From positions 1 to 37,091 of the forward strand of contig CAMYOO010000017.1 in NCBI GenBank assembly GCA_947260035.1: a stretch of DNA of 37,091 nucleotides, in the 5' to 3' direction. The notes under the pieces are model-generated. The model was not told where the DNA came from. It ran no database searches and was given only the letters and a program-made list of their open reading frames with translations. Both the position numbers and the translations under genes were made by a program. The stretch comes from an uncultured delta proteobacterium (GTDB taxonomy: Bacteria; Myxococcota_A; UBA9160; JAFDET01). Shown here piece after piece: positions 1 through 7,801 of the stretch (the first letter of the stretch is position 1; every line of letters starts with the position of its first letter).

Positions 1-1
1 G

Positions 2-1159
2 CCGCATCTGGTAGGTGCGCCGCCGGACGACGCGGCTCCGGAGCGCGCGCTTCTCGAGGCATTCGCGCGCAAGGACGCCGCGGACGTGGCGCCGGGCTAC
101 GGGCTGGAGTTCCCGAGCCGGCTGGATGCGCCGAAGCCCGCAGCGTCCCAGCTGGCCTCGTGTCTGCTGGCGGGCGCCGTGGAGTCGCGAAGCTTTGCAG
201 AGCAGGCGCCGCGCATCGGGCGGGCGTTGTGGGCGGGCGACGGAGCCGGGCTCGAGTCGCTGGCAGCGGAGCTTCGGCCCGCCGACTCCGAAGCGACGCG
301 TGCCGCGGTCGAGGCCGGGAGCGCGCTGCGCCAACGCCTCGGCTACTACCTGGGCGGGATGTTCCACTACGCGGGTGAGTGGTACTGGGGTGTCGACCGC
401 CTGTGGCACCTGGAACGTCGCCTCCAATCCCTGGGCGCGCTGCGCAAGGGAAAGCCCGCCGATGCCATCGCGCCGAGGCCCGACCCGACCGGGGCGCCGC
501 CCGTCGTTTCCGAGCGGCGCCTCCAGTTGGAGTACTTCCCGTCCCTTCGCAGCCCGTACTCCGCCATTGCCATGCGCCGCACCCTGGCGCTTCGGGAGCG
601 GCTGCCCGTGGACCTGATCCTGCGCCCGCTGCTGCCCATGGTGATGCGCGGCCTGCCGGTGCCGCGAGCCAAGCGTTTCTACATCGTGCTGGATACAAAG
701 CGCGAGGCCGAGGATGCCGGCGAGCCCTTCGGCCGCATGTGCGATCCGGTGGGTCGTCCCGTGGAGCGGGGCTTCTCGCTCTACCCCTGGGCCCGAAGCG
801 AGGGCCGTGCGCCCGAGCTGCTCGAGTCGTTCACGCGCGCCGCCTTCGCCGAAGGCGTCGATACGGGCGAGGACGCGGGCCTGCAGCTCGTCGTCGAGCG
901 CGCCGGTCTCTCCTGGGAGGATGCGCGGAAGCATCTGGACAACGACGACTGGCGCGAAGAGCTGGAGCAGAACCGGCTCGCCCTGGAGGGGCACGGACTC
1001 TGGGGCGTGCCCAGCTTCCGGCTCGTGGGCGAGGGCAGCGAGCCCGACTTCTGCACCTGGGGCCAGGACCGCATCTGGCGCGTGGAGCAGGAGATCCGCC
1101 GCCGGCTCGGAGCCCTGAAGCCGAGCGCCGCCGCTCGATCGGGGGCTGCAACTAGCTGA
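2..1159 (+). CDS. Tandem DsbA-like (HCCA isomerase/GST-kappa type) thioredoxin-fold protein, 5' partial
   Basis: The reading frame is open from the left edge, so the start lies outside the window; an internal GTG at 86 could be mistaken for it. Two related halves are visible. The first ends in a stretch rich in Gly, Tyr and Trp (GYYLGGMFHYAGEWYWGVDR) typical of the end of a DsbA/HCCA-isomerase domain. The second opens with LEYFPSLRSPYSA, where the SPYS segment takes the place of the CxxC of true DsbA, as in 2-hydroxychromene-2-carboxylate isomerase and kappa-class GST, which use a serine there. It ends near GLWGVPSFRLVGE, containing the family's cis-proline VP. A glutathione-dependent isomerase or transferase role is likely by family; the substrate is unknown. 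The last residues after about 1120 are low-complexity. Confidence 0.75.
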   Translation, partial: PHLVGAPPDDAAPERALLEAFARKDAADVAPGYGLEFPSRLDAPKPAASQLASCLLAGAVESRSFAEQAPRIGRALWAGDGAGLESLAAELRPADSEATRAAVEAGSALRQRLGYYLGGMFHYAGEWYWGVDRLWHLERRLQSLGALRKGKPADAIAPRPDPTGAPPVVSERRLQLEYFPSLRSPYSAIAMRRTLALRERLPVDLILRPLLPMVMRGLPVPRAKRFYIVLDTKREAEDAGEPFGRMCDPVGRPVERGFSLYPWARSEGRAPELLESFTRAAFAEGVDTGEDAGLQLVVERAGLSWEDARKHLDNDDWREELEQNRLALEGHGLWGVPSFRLVGEGSEPDFCTWGQDRIWRVEQEIRRRLGALKPSAAARSGAATS

Positions 1160-1239
1160 ACCGAAATAGTTTTTTCCGCTCGAGCGAAGCCCTCCGGGAC
1201 CGTGGGCGGCCCCCGCTCTGAGTGCGACACTCTGGTGCC

Positions 1240-2160
1240 ATGAAGCTGCACGAGCTGAAGATCCACGGCGAGCGAGTCACCTTCCGCACGGCCGGCGAAG
1301 GTCCGGTGCTGCTGCTGATCCACGGGATGGCGGGCAGGCTGCTGCTGATCCACGGGATGGCGGGCAGCGCCACGACCTGGAAGCAGGTGACGCCGCGGCT
1401 CACCGAGAACTTCACCGTGGTGGCTCCCGACCTGCTCGGCCACGGCCGCTCGGAGAAGAACCGGGGCGACTACTCGGTGGGCGCCTTTGCCAGCACACTG
1501 CGCGATCTGCTGGTCGCCCTGGGCCACGACCACGCCACGGTCGTCGGCCAGTCGCTTGGCGGCGGCGTGGCCATGCAGTTCTCCTATCAGTATCCCGAGC
1601 GTTGCGAGCGTCTGGTCCTGGTCGGAAGCGGCGGGCTGGGCCGCGAGGTGAACCCTCTGCTGCGCTACCTGAGCCTGCCGGGCGCCGAGACGGTGCTCAT
1701 GCTGGCGTGCGCCGCGCCCGTCCGCAGCGCGATCGAGACCATCGCCGGCCTGGCAGCTCGCATCGGGCTGCGCCCGGCGCCGGTCGTGGCCGAGCTGTGG
1801 CGGAGCTACTCGTCGCTGGGGGACGACGCCACCCGCAAGGCCTTCCTGCGCACCTTGCGCACCGTGATCGATCCCCGGGGCCAGGCCGTCAGCGCTTCCA
1901 ACCGCCTGCATCTGGCGGCCGAAGTTCCCACGCTGATCATCTGGGGCGACGCCGACCCGGTCATCCCCCTGGATCACGCATTCGCTGCGCACGAGGCCAT
2001 CCCGGGCAGCCACCTGGAGATTTTCGAGGGCGTCGGGCACTACCCCCACTGTGAACAGCCCGACCGCTTCGTGGACGTGCTGACCGAGTTCGTGGAGAAC
2101 ACGGTCCCGGCCCGTATCACCGTGGTGCCTCGCCACGTGCTCCGCTCCACCGGGAGCTAG
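1240..2160 (+). CDS. Alpha/beta hydrolase with an internal 10-residue duplication
   Basis: This is a soluble alpha/beta-hydrolase of about 306 residues. The nucleophile elbow is GQSLGG, the acid is in IIWGDADPVIP and the histidine in EGVGHYPH, so a full Ser-Asp-His triad is present. I chose ATG 1240 over the in-frame GTG 1222 because the protein then begins directly with the first strand (MKLHELKIHGERV). The oxyanion-hole strand LLLIHGMAG occurs twice in succession, encoded by a perfect 30-bp tandem repeat at 1308-1367; family members have it once. The extra copy may push the first HG away from the active site, so activity is uncertain. It leads a tight four-gene run with the UPF0270 gene 10 nt downstream. 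The substrate cannot be read from sequence. Confidence 0.85.
   Translation: MKLHELKIHGERVTFRTAGEGPVLLLIHGMAGRLLLIHGMAGSATTWKQVTPRLTENFTVVAPDLLGHGRSEKNRGDYSVGAFASTLRDLLVALGHDHATVVGQSLGGGVAMQFSYQYPERCERLVLVGSGGLGREVNPLLRYLSLPGAETVLMLACAAPVRSAIETIAGLAARIGLRPAPVVAELWRSYSSLGDDATRKAFLRTLRTVIDPRGQAVSASNRLHLAAEVPTLIIWGDADPVIPLDHAFAAHEAIPGSHLEIFEGVGHYPHCEQPDRFVDVLTEFVENTVPARITVVPRHVLRSTGS
1308..1367 (+). repeat. Perfect 2 x 30-bp tandem duplication inside the hydrolase gene
   Basis: Bases 1308-1337 and 1338-1367 are identical, and the match stops at once on both sides (1307 T versus 1337 G; 1338 G versus 1368 C). The unit is a multiple of three and preserves the frame. It duplicates the strand and HG motif of the oxyanion hole. 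No divergence between copies means the event is recent or is an assembly artefact. Confidence 0.95.
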
Positions 2161-2170
2161 TCTCTCGGGA

Positions 2171-2419
2171 ATGGATGACGAGCGGGACCGCAGCGCCACC
2201 GAGCTCTCCCCCGACCAGCTCAGCCCGCAAGCCCTGCGCGGCCTGGTGGAGGAGTTCGTCACCCGCGACGGGACCGACTACGGCGCCGTCGAGCAATCGG
2301 TGGAGGACAAGATCGCACGGGTGGAGACGCAGCTCGCCTCGGGCGAGGTGTGCATCGTCTTCGACCCGGAGACCGAGAGCGCCAACATCGTGCTGGCGCG
2401 CGACCTGGGCAAGTCATGA
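2171..2419 (+). CDS. yheU: YheU/UPF0270 family small protein
   Basis: This small protein of 82 residues matches the UPF0270 (YheU) pattern closely: LSPQALRGLVEEFVTRDGTD followed by Y, then an acidic helix with EDKIARVETQL and the closing strand GEVCIVFDPE. Its molecular role is not established. The N-terminal 12 residues before the conserved LSP are extra and acidic. It sits 10 nt after the hydrolase, and its stop overlaps the next start (ATGA at 2416). In E. coli, yheU also lies beside an alpha/beta-hydrolase gene (yheT), although the hydrolase here looks like a different subfamily, so the parallel may be coincidental. Confidence 0.85.
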   Translation: MDDERDRSATELSPDQLSPQALRGLVEEFVTRDGTDYGAVEQSVEDKIARVETQLASGEVCIVFDPETESANIVLARDLGKS

Positions 2420-3000
2420 GCGAGTCGCTCTCCGCGGGCGAGAAAACCGCGCTTCAGGAGCTTGGGTACAGCGAGGCCTGGTTGGAGGCGGGGCTCCTGG
2501 ACCGGGCGCTGCTCGCCGAGCAGTTCCAGCGCTACCAGGCCGGCGGCACGCGCAAGACCGGGAAGTACCGCGCCCAGGCCCTGGCGGCGTGGCAGAAGGG
2601 AACCGCGCCGATCGCCGACGCCCAGCTCGATGCATTCCTCGCGCTGATGACGGCGGATCCCGACGCGAAGATGGCGCAGTCCGCCATCGCGGAGCTGATC
2701 CAGTCCTCGCGCATCAGCCTGGAACAGCTCGAGCGCATCGCGCAGTCCGATTCCAAGCTCATGAAGCGTCACGAGGCGGCGATCCGGCGCTCGTACCTGA
2801 CGCGCCGTCTTGACCAGGGCGTCACGGATCAGCTGCTGGCCCGCGTGATCGAGTACGAGGACGCCTCCATCCAGACCAAGCTCATTCGCGACGCGCGCCT
2901 CACGCGCAAGCATGCCGAGCTGCTGGCGAAGCGCGGTGCCAATCCCACCATCCGCACCCAAGCCCAGGCCTGGTTCCAGGACAAGAAAGCCTGGAAGTAG
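2416..3000 (+). CDS. Unknown helical protein, 194 aa
   Basis: I do not recognise this protein. ATG 2416 overlaps the stop of the yheU-like gene, which fixes the start better than the upstream in-frame codons. The product has no signal peptide or membrane segment. It is rich in Ala, Gln, Lys and Arg and is predicted by eye to be nearly all helical: an N-terminal GEKTALQELGYSEAWLEAG segment, a middle run with LMTADPDAKMAQSAIAELIQ, and a basic C-terminus ending in WFQDKKAWK. The middle part, with regularly spaced helices, recalls HEAT-like or other alpha-solenoid folds, but I see no clear repeat. The next gene starts directly after its stop, so the two are probably translated together. Confidence 0.7.
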   Translation: MSESLSAGEKTALQELGYSEAWLEAGLLDRALLAEQFQRYQAGGTRKTGKYRAQALAAWQKGTAPIADAQLDAFLALMTADPDAKMAQSAIAELIQSSRISLEQLERIAQSDSKLMKRHEAAIRRSYLTRRLDQGVTDQLLARVIEYEDASIQTKLIRDARLTRKHAELLAKRGANPTIRTQAQAWFQDKKAWK

Positions 3001-3876
3001 GTGCGTAGGGCCGCGTCGCTGGTCGTGCTGGCGCTCGCGCTGCTGTCCTGCAGCAACGCGGCAGTGCAGCACGCGGAGCGACTGGTCTCCAACGGGGACC
3101 TGGAGGGCGCACGGGCGGCGCTGGAGGCCGAGCGCCGGCGCAAGCCTCGCGACGTGGATGTGCGCGTGGCCCTGGGCGAGGTTTACTACAAGCTTGCCCG
3201 CAACGAGCTGGACGCCCTGGGGGACGAGGCCGCCTACCTGGTCTACCTGGAGCGATCGGTGGACGAGTTCGTCTCGGCGCTGGAGATCGATCCGAAGGAC
3301 GACCGCCCTCACTTCTACCTGGCGGTCATGGACACCTACCGCGGCGATCTGCCGCAGGCCCTGCGCGGCTTCCAGAACACACGCCGCCTGGCGCCCACCG
3401 GGATCGCCTACACGAACATCGCCGAGATCTACGTGTACATGGGCCATCGCGGCAAGGCGCGATACTTCAATACCCTGGGGTTGCGAAAGGGGGCGCCGAA
3501 GTCAGCGGTGATCTTCAACGAGATGCTGCTGCAGTGGAAGGAGGGCGAGCTGGACGGCGCCCGCACGCGCTTCCGGACGCTGAAGGGCCAGCACCCCGAG
3601 ATGGTTCGCAACATCAACGTGGCGCGGCTGCCGAAGGCGCCCGAGGAGTTCGAGGACTTCGCCGGCTACTGCTGCCGCAGCCCGGCGTGCGGTCCGTACC
3701 TGCGGGACGCCTGCCATGACCTCTCCTTCGAGGTGCACGACCGCGAGCTGTCGAAGGAGGCCATCCTGAAGGAGCTGCGCATCGAGATGGAAAAGACGCG
3801 GCGCCTGAACGAGCTCTACGAGCAACGCAAGGAGCTGAAGATCGAGATCGAGCCGCCGGAGGCGTCTGCTCCCTGA
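3001..3876 (+). CDS. TPR-containing lipoprotein
   Basis: GTG 3001 follows the previous stop with no gap and starts a lipoprotein signal: Arg-Arg, a hydrophobic run and the lipobox LLSC with the acylated Cys near residue 17. The mature part carries tetratricopeptide-like helices. Recognisable units are HAERLVSNGDLEGARAALE, a unit around FVSALEIDPKDDRPHFYLA, and one around TNIAEIYVYMGHRGKARYF. A cysteine-rich patch (YCCRSPACGPYLRDAC, about residues 222-237) follows, then a charged helical tail that may form a coiled coil. It is probably anchored in a membrane facing the periplasm and used as a protein-binding scaffold. Partner and pathway are unknown. Confidence 0.8.
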   Translation: MRRAASLVVLALALLSCSNAAVQHAERLVSNGDLEGARAALEAERRRKPRDVDVRVALGEVYYKLARNELDALGDEAAYLVYLERSVDEFVSALEIDPKDDRPHFYLAVMDTYRGDLPQALRGFQNTRRLAPTGIAYTNIAEIYVYMGHRGKARYFNTLGLRKGAPKSAVIFNEMLLQWKEGELDGARTRFRTLKGQHPEMVRNINVARLPKAPEEFEDFAGYCCRSPACGPYLRDACHDLSFEVHDRELSKEAILKELRIEMEKTRRLNELYEQRKELKIEIEPPEASAP

Positions 3877-3889
3877 GTCCGAACTCAGG
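3872..3889. terminator. Small hairpin shared by two convergent genes
   Basis: CCTGAGT-CCGA-ACTCAGG is a perfect 7-bp stem with a 4-nt loop. It contains the stop codons of the TPR lipoprotein gene (+) and the GGDEF gene (-), which are only 8 nt apart. There is no T tract, so intrinsic termination is only possible, not shown. Confidence 0.4.
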
Positions 3890-5300
3890 CGAGCTCGTCG
3901 TCGGGGCTGGCTTCCAGCACGACGCGATCGCGCCCCTCGCGTTTGGCCAGGTACAGGGCCGCGTCGGCGCGGGCGAGGGAGGCCTCGGGGGTTTCGCCCG
4001 GCGCTGCGATGGCCACGCCGGCGCTGAAGCTGGTGACGCGCTCCTGGGCTCGCCAACGCTGGTGCAGTCGCCGCACCACGGCCAGCCCCGCTCCGCGTGC
4101 GGCGGGCAGCACCACCATGAACTCTTCGCCGCCGATGCGGAAGACCGAGTCGGGTCCGCGCACGCTGCAGCGCAGGTGGTCGGCCAGGGCGCACAGCGCG
4201 CGGTCGCCGGCGGCGTGGCCGTAGTTGTCGTTGACCCGCTTGAAGTGGTCCAGGTCGATGATGGCGATGGCGTCACCCGGCTTGAGGTGTTCCAACGCGA
4301 CTTCCGCGGAGCGCCGATTCCCGACCGCGGTGAGGGGGTCTCGCAGGGACTCGTCGCGCAGCGTCCGTGCCGACTCCACACGCTCGAAGCCGAGCCCGGC
4401 CTGGGTGGCCAGTGTCCGGGCGACGTACTCGGTGAACTGCTCCATCGGCGTTCCCTCGCTGAAGCTGCCCACGATGGCCACACCCAGCGCGTCGCCCGAG
4501 CCGCGCAGTGGAAGGACTCGCAGCCGGTGCAGTCCGAAGGCGGCTTCGAGATCCGCGACGGCGCCGGCGGGGAGCCCCTCGTCACTCTCCAGGGCCTCGT
4601 GCAGCAGTGCGGCTACGGTCGGCTCTTCCAGGGCTTGCAGGGCATGCTCCTTCCAGCCAGCCTCGCCTGCCGGCCTCAGCACCCCGCCTGCGTCGTCCAG
4701 CAGGACCAGCGCGCAGTCGGCGCGGTAGAGCTCCGCTGAGCCCAGCGCCGTGAGGCGCGCCAGCTCATCGCTGTCCTGGCTCGCGGCCAGCGCAAGCGTG
4801 GCGTCCACCAGGCCCGCCATGGTCTGCGCCCGCGTCTGGCTCAGCCGCTCGGCCCTGCGCAGCTGGGTGGTCAGCCAGGCCGCGGCCTCGCCGGTAAAGA
4901 CGCTCGCCGGAATCACCAGACTGGCGGAAGCGATCGCCGCGCGGTCGCCCCCGATCAGCAGGATGGGAACGACGTACGAGGCGGCGGCCGGCAGACTCCA
5001 CAGCAGCGGAACCCGCGGTCCCAGGGCCGCCCCGATCCACATGAACAGCATCAGGTAGTGCAGCGAGTAGACCCAGGGACTGGCTCCGATCTCGAGCGTC
5101 GTGACTACCTTGAGTGCGAACCCGGCGGCTGCCACCACGTGCAGCGTCCGCTGCGGCCAGCGATCCCAGGGGAGGAACAGTGCGACCAGGCCGAAGGCCA
5201 CGGCGCCACACTCTGCTGTGAGCGGGGCGCCGGAGTCACCGCGCGCCAGCCGAAACAAGGGCCCCAGCACCGCGGACAACATGAAGAAGACCGCGGCCAT
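3885..5300 (-). CDS. Membrane diguanylate cyclase (MHYT-less N-terminal TM region, GAF-like, GGDEF)
   Basis: The product (471 aa) should make the second messenger c-di-GMP from two GTP. Residues 1-145 hold about five hydrophobic segments (for example AVAFGLVALFLP, LHYLMLFMWIGAALG). Residues 175-305 look like a GAF-type sensory domain. The GGDEF domain covers about 315-465: DPLTAVGNRR, the metal-binding IIDLDHFKRVND, the active-site loop GGEEF at 390-394, and FSAGVAI. An RxxD inhibitory site (RGPD, 381-384) stands exactly five residues before GGEEF, so product feedback inhibition is expected. No EAL domain is present. The gene is alone on its strand here, converging on the TPR lipoprotein. Confidence 0.92.
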   Translation of the reverse strand: MAAVFFMLSAVLGPLFRLARGDSGAPLTAECGAVAFGLVALFLPWDRWPQRTLHVVAAAGFALKVVTTLEIGASPWVYSLHYLMLFMWIGAALGPRVPLLWSLPAAASYVVPILLIGGDRAAIASASLVIPASVFTGEAAAWLTTQLRRAERLSQTRAQTMAGLVDATLALAASQDSDELARLTALGSAELYRADCALVLLDDAGGVLRPAGEAGWKEHALQALEEPTVAALLHEALESDEGLPAGAVADLEAAFGLHRLRVLPLRGSGDALGVAIVGSFSEGTPMEQFTEYVARTLATQAGLGFERVESARTLRDESLRDPLTAVGNRRSAEVALEHLKPGDAIAIIDLDHFKRVNDNYGHAAGDRALCALADHLRCSVRGPDSVFRIGGEEFMVVLPAARGAGLAVVRRLHQRWRAQERVTSFSAGVAIAAPGETPEASLARADAALYLAKREGRDRVVLEASPDDELA

Positions 5301-5425
5301 GCGAGCCAGCGCAGTGTGGGGACTACTCCCGTTTCGGAGAAGGTCGCCGCAAGCTTGATCCTGCTCTGAGCGAGCTGCGCGTCTGTTGCCGGTGGCCTGC
5401 GCCCTCGCTGCCGGCCGCGGATGGC

Positions 5426-6790
5426 TCAGGCATCGGGAACGAGCGCCCGAGCCTCGCGAAGCCCGGACAGATAGGCGCCGTGAACGGTGGCGGCATGGTC
5501 GCGGTGGGTGGCCTCGCCGGCGAAGCGAACACGCCCGCCGAAGAGCGGCTCCGCCAGGACGTCGCGGTCACCCGCCTCGGCGCCGACCGGGATGTGCGAG
5601 TACGCACCCCGCGCCCAGCGGTCCTCGCCCCAGCGCGTCACGATCATGCCGGACGGCGCCGATACCGCCGAGCCGAACATGCCGCGAAGAGCGGCCAGCA
5701 CCTCGGACTCCACATCTTCGTCGGAGCGCACTTCCATACCGCGCGCGAAATCCCCCGCCGCGAACCCCACCAGGATGGGGTCGGGGCCATAGCGCTTCAG
5801 GTTCAGGAAGTGGGGCCAGGCGCCGGCGTTCTCGGACATCCAGCCCAGGAAGTGCGATTCCTCGGGCCAGAAGGGGAAGGCGAAGCGCAGCGCCACCTTG
5901 TCCAACACGCCCACGCCCAGCCTTTCCATGGCGTCGCGCTTGTGTGCGGGAAGCGCGGGATCGAACTCGATCCCCTCCTCGGCCTTCAGCACGCCCAGGG
6001 GAACCGTCACGATCACATTCTGGGTCTGGAACGAGCTGCGCCAGGTCTCCACCCGCAGGCTTCGCGCGCGCACCACGATGCGCCGCACCGGGCTGTTGAG
6101 CTGCACGTTCAAGCCCTCGGCCAGGCCGCGAACGATCCGCTCGTAGCCGCCGGGGAACAACACCTGCTCGCCGCCGAGCTCCTGGTCGGACGTCAGGCCC
6201 GCCAGCGACAGGCGTTCCAGGTCCTCGCCGGAGGAAGCCACCAGCCCGGCCCGGGCCCAGCCCAGGGCGCGCGCCTCCCACGGGTCCAGCTCTCCACGCA
6301 CGGCCCGGCCCAGGGCCTCGCCGGCGGAGACATCACCGGGAGAGTCTTCGGCTTCATCGACGGCGCGTTCCACCAGAGCGTCGAAGCCCTCGCCGATCTC
6401 GCTTACGCGGTCGTCCGCGATGCGCGAGCCGTCGATGTCGTAGAGGGCGACCGAGTCGAAGTCGGTCGCACGGGTCTTGGCGGCGTAGGTCTCGGCCAGC
6501 TCGGAGACCGGGTTGCCGCGGGTGCCGTGGATCCAGGATGCGCCCAGATCGACGGGTGCGCCCAGGCTGTGGTCCGTCCAGATGCGTCCGCCCAGGCGGC
6601 TGCGCGCCTCCAGCACCAGCACTTTCTTGCCGCGCGCCTGGAGCGCGCGCGCGGCCGCCAGCCCGGCGATTCCAGCTCCGATCACGATCGCGTCCGGCTC
6701 GCCCAGGGCCCAGGCGCGAAGGGGCGCCGCCGTCCCGGCCGCAGCCAGCAGCGAGAGCTTCAGGAAATCGCGTCGTGCTACCGGCGCCAT
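5426..6790 (-). CDS. Tat-exported flavin-containing amine oxidase
   Basis: This is a FAD-dependent amine oxidase of the monoamine/polyamine oxidase family (454 aa). I start at ATG 6790 because the protein then begins with a twin-arginine signal (MAPVARRDFLKLSLLAAAG), indicating folded export; the frame is open 93 nt further upstream without extra homology. FAD-binding elements are DAIVIGAGIAGLAAARALQ (GxGxxG), the acidic end of strand 2 (VLVLEARSRLGGR), and the C-terminal FAD motif RFAGEATHRDHAATVHGA. GASWIHG is the usual substrate-domain motif in this family. It would oxidise an amine to an aldehyde, with oxygen or another acceptor; the actual amine is unknown. It is transcribed in the same direction as the GGDEF gene, 125 nt upstream of that gene's start. 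Confidence 0.9.
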   Translation of the reverse strand: MAPVARRDFLKLSLLAAAGTAAPLRAWALGEPDAIVIGAGIAGLAAARALQARGKKVLVLEARSRLGGRIWTDHSLGAPVDLGASWIHGTRGNPVSELAETYAAKTRATDFDSVALYDIDGSRIADDRVSEIGEGFDALVERAVDEAEDSPGDVSAGEALGRAVRGELDPWEARALGWARAGLVASSGEDLERLSLAGLTSDQELGGEQVLFPGGYERIVRGLAEGLNVQLNSPVRRIVVRARSLRVETWRSSFQTQNVIVTVPLGVLKAEEGIEFDPALPAHKRDAMERLGVGVLDKVALRFAFPFWPEESHFLGWMSENAGAWPHFLNLKRYGPDPILVGFAAGDFARGMEVRSDEDVESEVLAALRGMFGSAVSAPSGMIVTRWGEDRWARGAYSHIPVGAEAGDRDVLAEPLFGGRVRFAGEATHRDHAATVHGAYLSGLREARALVPDA

Positions 6791-6894
6791 GCTCCTGTAA
6801 CGGCCCGCCGTGGTGGGGCATTGAGGCCGCCGCCCTGTCTCCGTGAAAAACCCGACACATAGCCGGCGGTCAGCGCCACTCACCTCTTCCGACC

Positions 6895-6903
6895 AGGAGG
6901 AGG
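6895..6903 (+). promoter_or_regulatory. Strong Shine-Dalgarno before a GTG start
   Basis: AGGAGGAGG lies 6 nt before GTG 6910 and settles the start of the small glycine-rich protein. It is one of the clearest ribosome-binding sites in the window and implies high translation. Confidence 0.7.
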
Positions 6904-6909
6904 GAACCG

Positions 6910-7302
6910 GTGGAGCTGATCGAATCGCTGATCCGCGAGCACGGGGGAGAGCTGGCCGATAGGCTCAGCCAGGCGAGCGACCTGGATGCAGGGCAGGCCC
7001 AACGCTTCGTGCCCGAGGCCGCTCGCGACGTAGGCGCGGCGCTCGGCGGCGGGGGACTCGACCTGGGATCGCTGTTGGGCGGCGACCTGGGGTCGCTGCT
7101 CTCGAAGCTGGACCTCGGCAGCTTGGCCGGGCGCACCGGCTTGGGCGAGTCCCAGGCCTCGGGCGCGCTGCAGTCGCTGCTGCCCATGCTGCTGGAGCTC
7201 GTCCAGAAGGACGGCGGCGGCCTCGAGGGGCTGGCCTCCGCTCTGGGCGGCAAGGATGCGGCCGGCCTTCTGGGCATGGCCGGAAAGCTCTTCCGGAGCT
7301 GA
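6910..7302 (+). CDS. Small Gly/Leu-rich protein, DUF937 (YidB)-like
   Basis: This 130-residue protein starts at GTG 6910 behind a strong Shine-Dalgarno. Its N-terminus (MELIESLIREHGGELADRLS) is followed by a glycine-leucine core with repeated DLGSLLGG-type steps (residues 50-80) and a C-terminal LLPMLLELVQKDGGGLEGLA. This composition and order recall DUF937/YidB-like proteins, whose function is not settled; DUF2780 is an alternative. There is no signal peptide. The DUF4332 gene follows 22 nt downstream and probably shares its transcript. Confidence 0.65.
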   Translation: MELIESLIREHGGELADRLSQASDLDAGQAQRFVPEAARDVGAALGGGGLDLGSLLGGDLGSLLSKLDLGSLAGRTGLGESQASGALQSLLPMLLELVQKDGGGLEGLASALGGKDAAGLLGMAGKLFRS

Positions 7303-7324
7303 ACTCGAACCAAGGGGAAACCAC

Positions 7325-7732
7325 ATGGCGTTGAAGATCGATGCGATTCAGGGGATCGGGGACACCTACGCGGAGCAGCTGCGCAACGCCGGCTGCGATA
7401 CCTGCGACGCGCTGCTGGCGGCAGGCTCCACGAAGAAGGGCCGCGCGGAGCTGGCCGAGAAGGCCGGGATCTCCGAGAAGCTCGTCCTGGGCTGGGTCAA
7501 CATGGCGGACCTCTTCCGCATCCGCGGTGTGGCCGGCCAGTTCGCCGAGCTCCTCGAGGCGTCGGGCGTCGACACGGTCAAGGAGCTGCGCACGCGCAAC
7601 GCCGAGAACCTGTCTGCGAAGCTGGCCGAGGTGAACGGCGAGAAGAAGCTGTGCAAGGCCAATCCGAGTCCGTCGCAGGTGCAGGACTGGGTCGATCAGG
7701 CCGGCAAGCTTCCGCCCATGGTCGAATACTAG
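7325..7732 (+). CDS. DUF4332 (helix-hairpin-helix-like) protein
   Basis: The product has 135 residues from ATG 7325, preceded by AAGGGGA. It begins IDAIQGIGDTYAEQLRNAG, the hallmark of DUF4332 proteins, where a GIG-type helix-hairpin-helix turn is followed by TCDALLAAG. A second similar unit is FRIRGVAGQFAELLEASGVD with TVKELRTRNAENL. Tandem HhH-like folds often contact nucleic acid non-specifically, but no activity is known for this family and none should be assumed. The protein is soluble. It is probably co-transcribed with the preceding small gene. Confidence 0.85.
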   Translation: MALKIDAIQGIGDTYAEQLRNAGCDTCDALLAAGSTKKGRAELAEKAGISEKLVLGWVNMADLFRIRGVAGQFAELLEASGVDTVKELRTRNAENLSAKLAEVNGEKKLCKANPSPSQVQDWVDQAGKLPPMVEY

Positions 7733-7801
7733 GAGCAGCGGGCCGGGAGATTTGACGGCGAGCCGCCGGGCCTGGGAGAATCGGCCCGTGGCTCCGCCGT
7801 C

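Noticed and set aside
1150-1175. A terminator after the DsbA-like gene (AACTA/TAGTT stem followed by T run)
   Set aside because: The stem is only 5 bp with a 12-nt loop and is AT-rich, so it is too weak to claim.
781-2262. A 493-codon minus-strand open frame over the DsbA-like and hydrolase genes
   Set aside because: The plus-strand frames have clear motifs; the minus frame does not.
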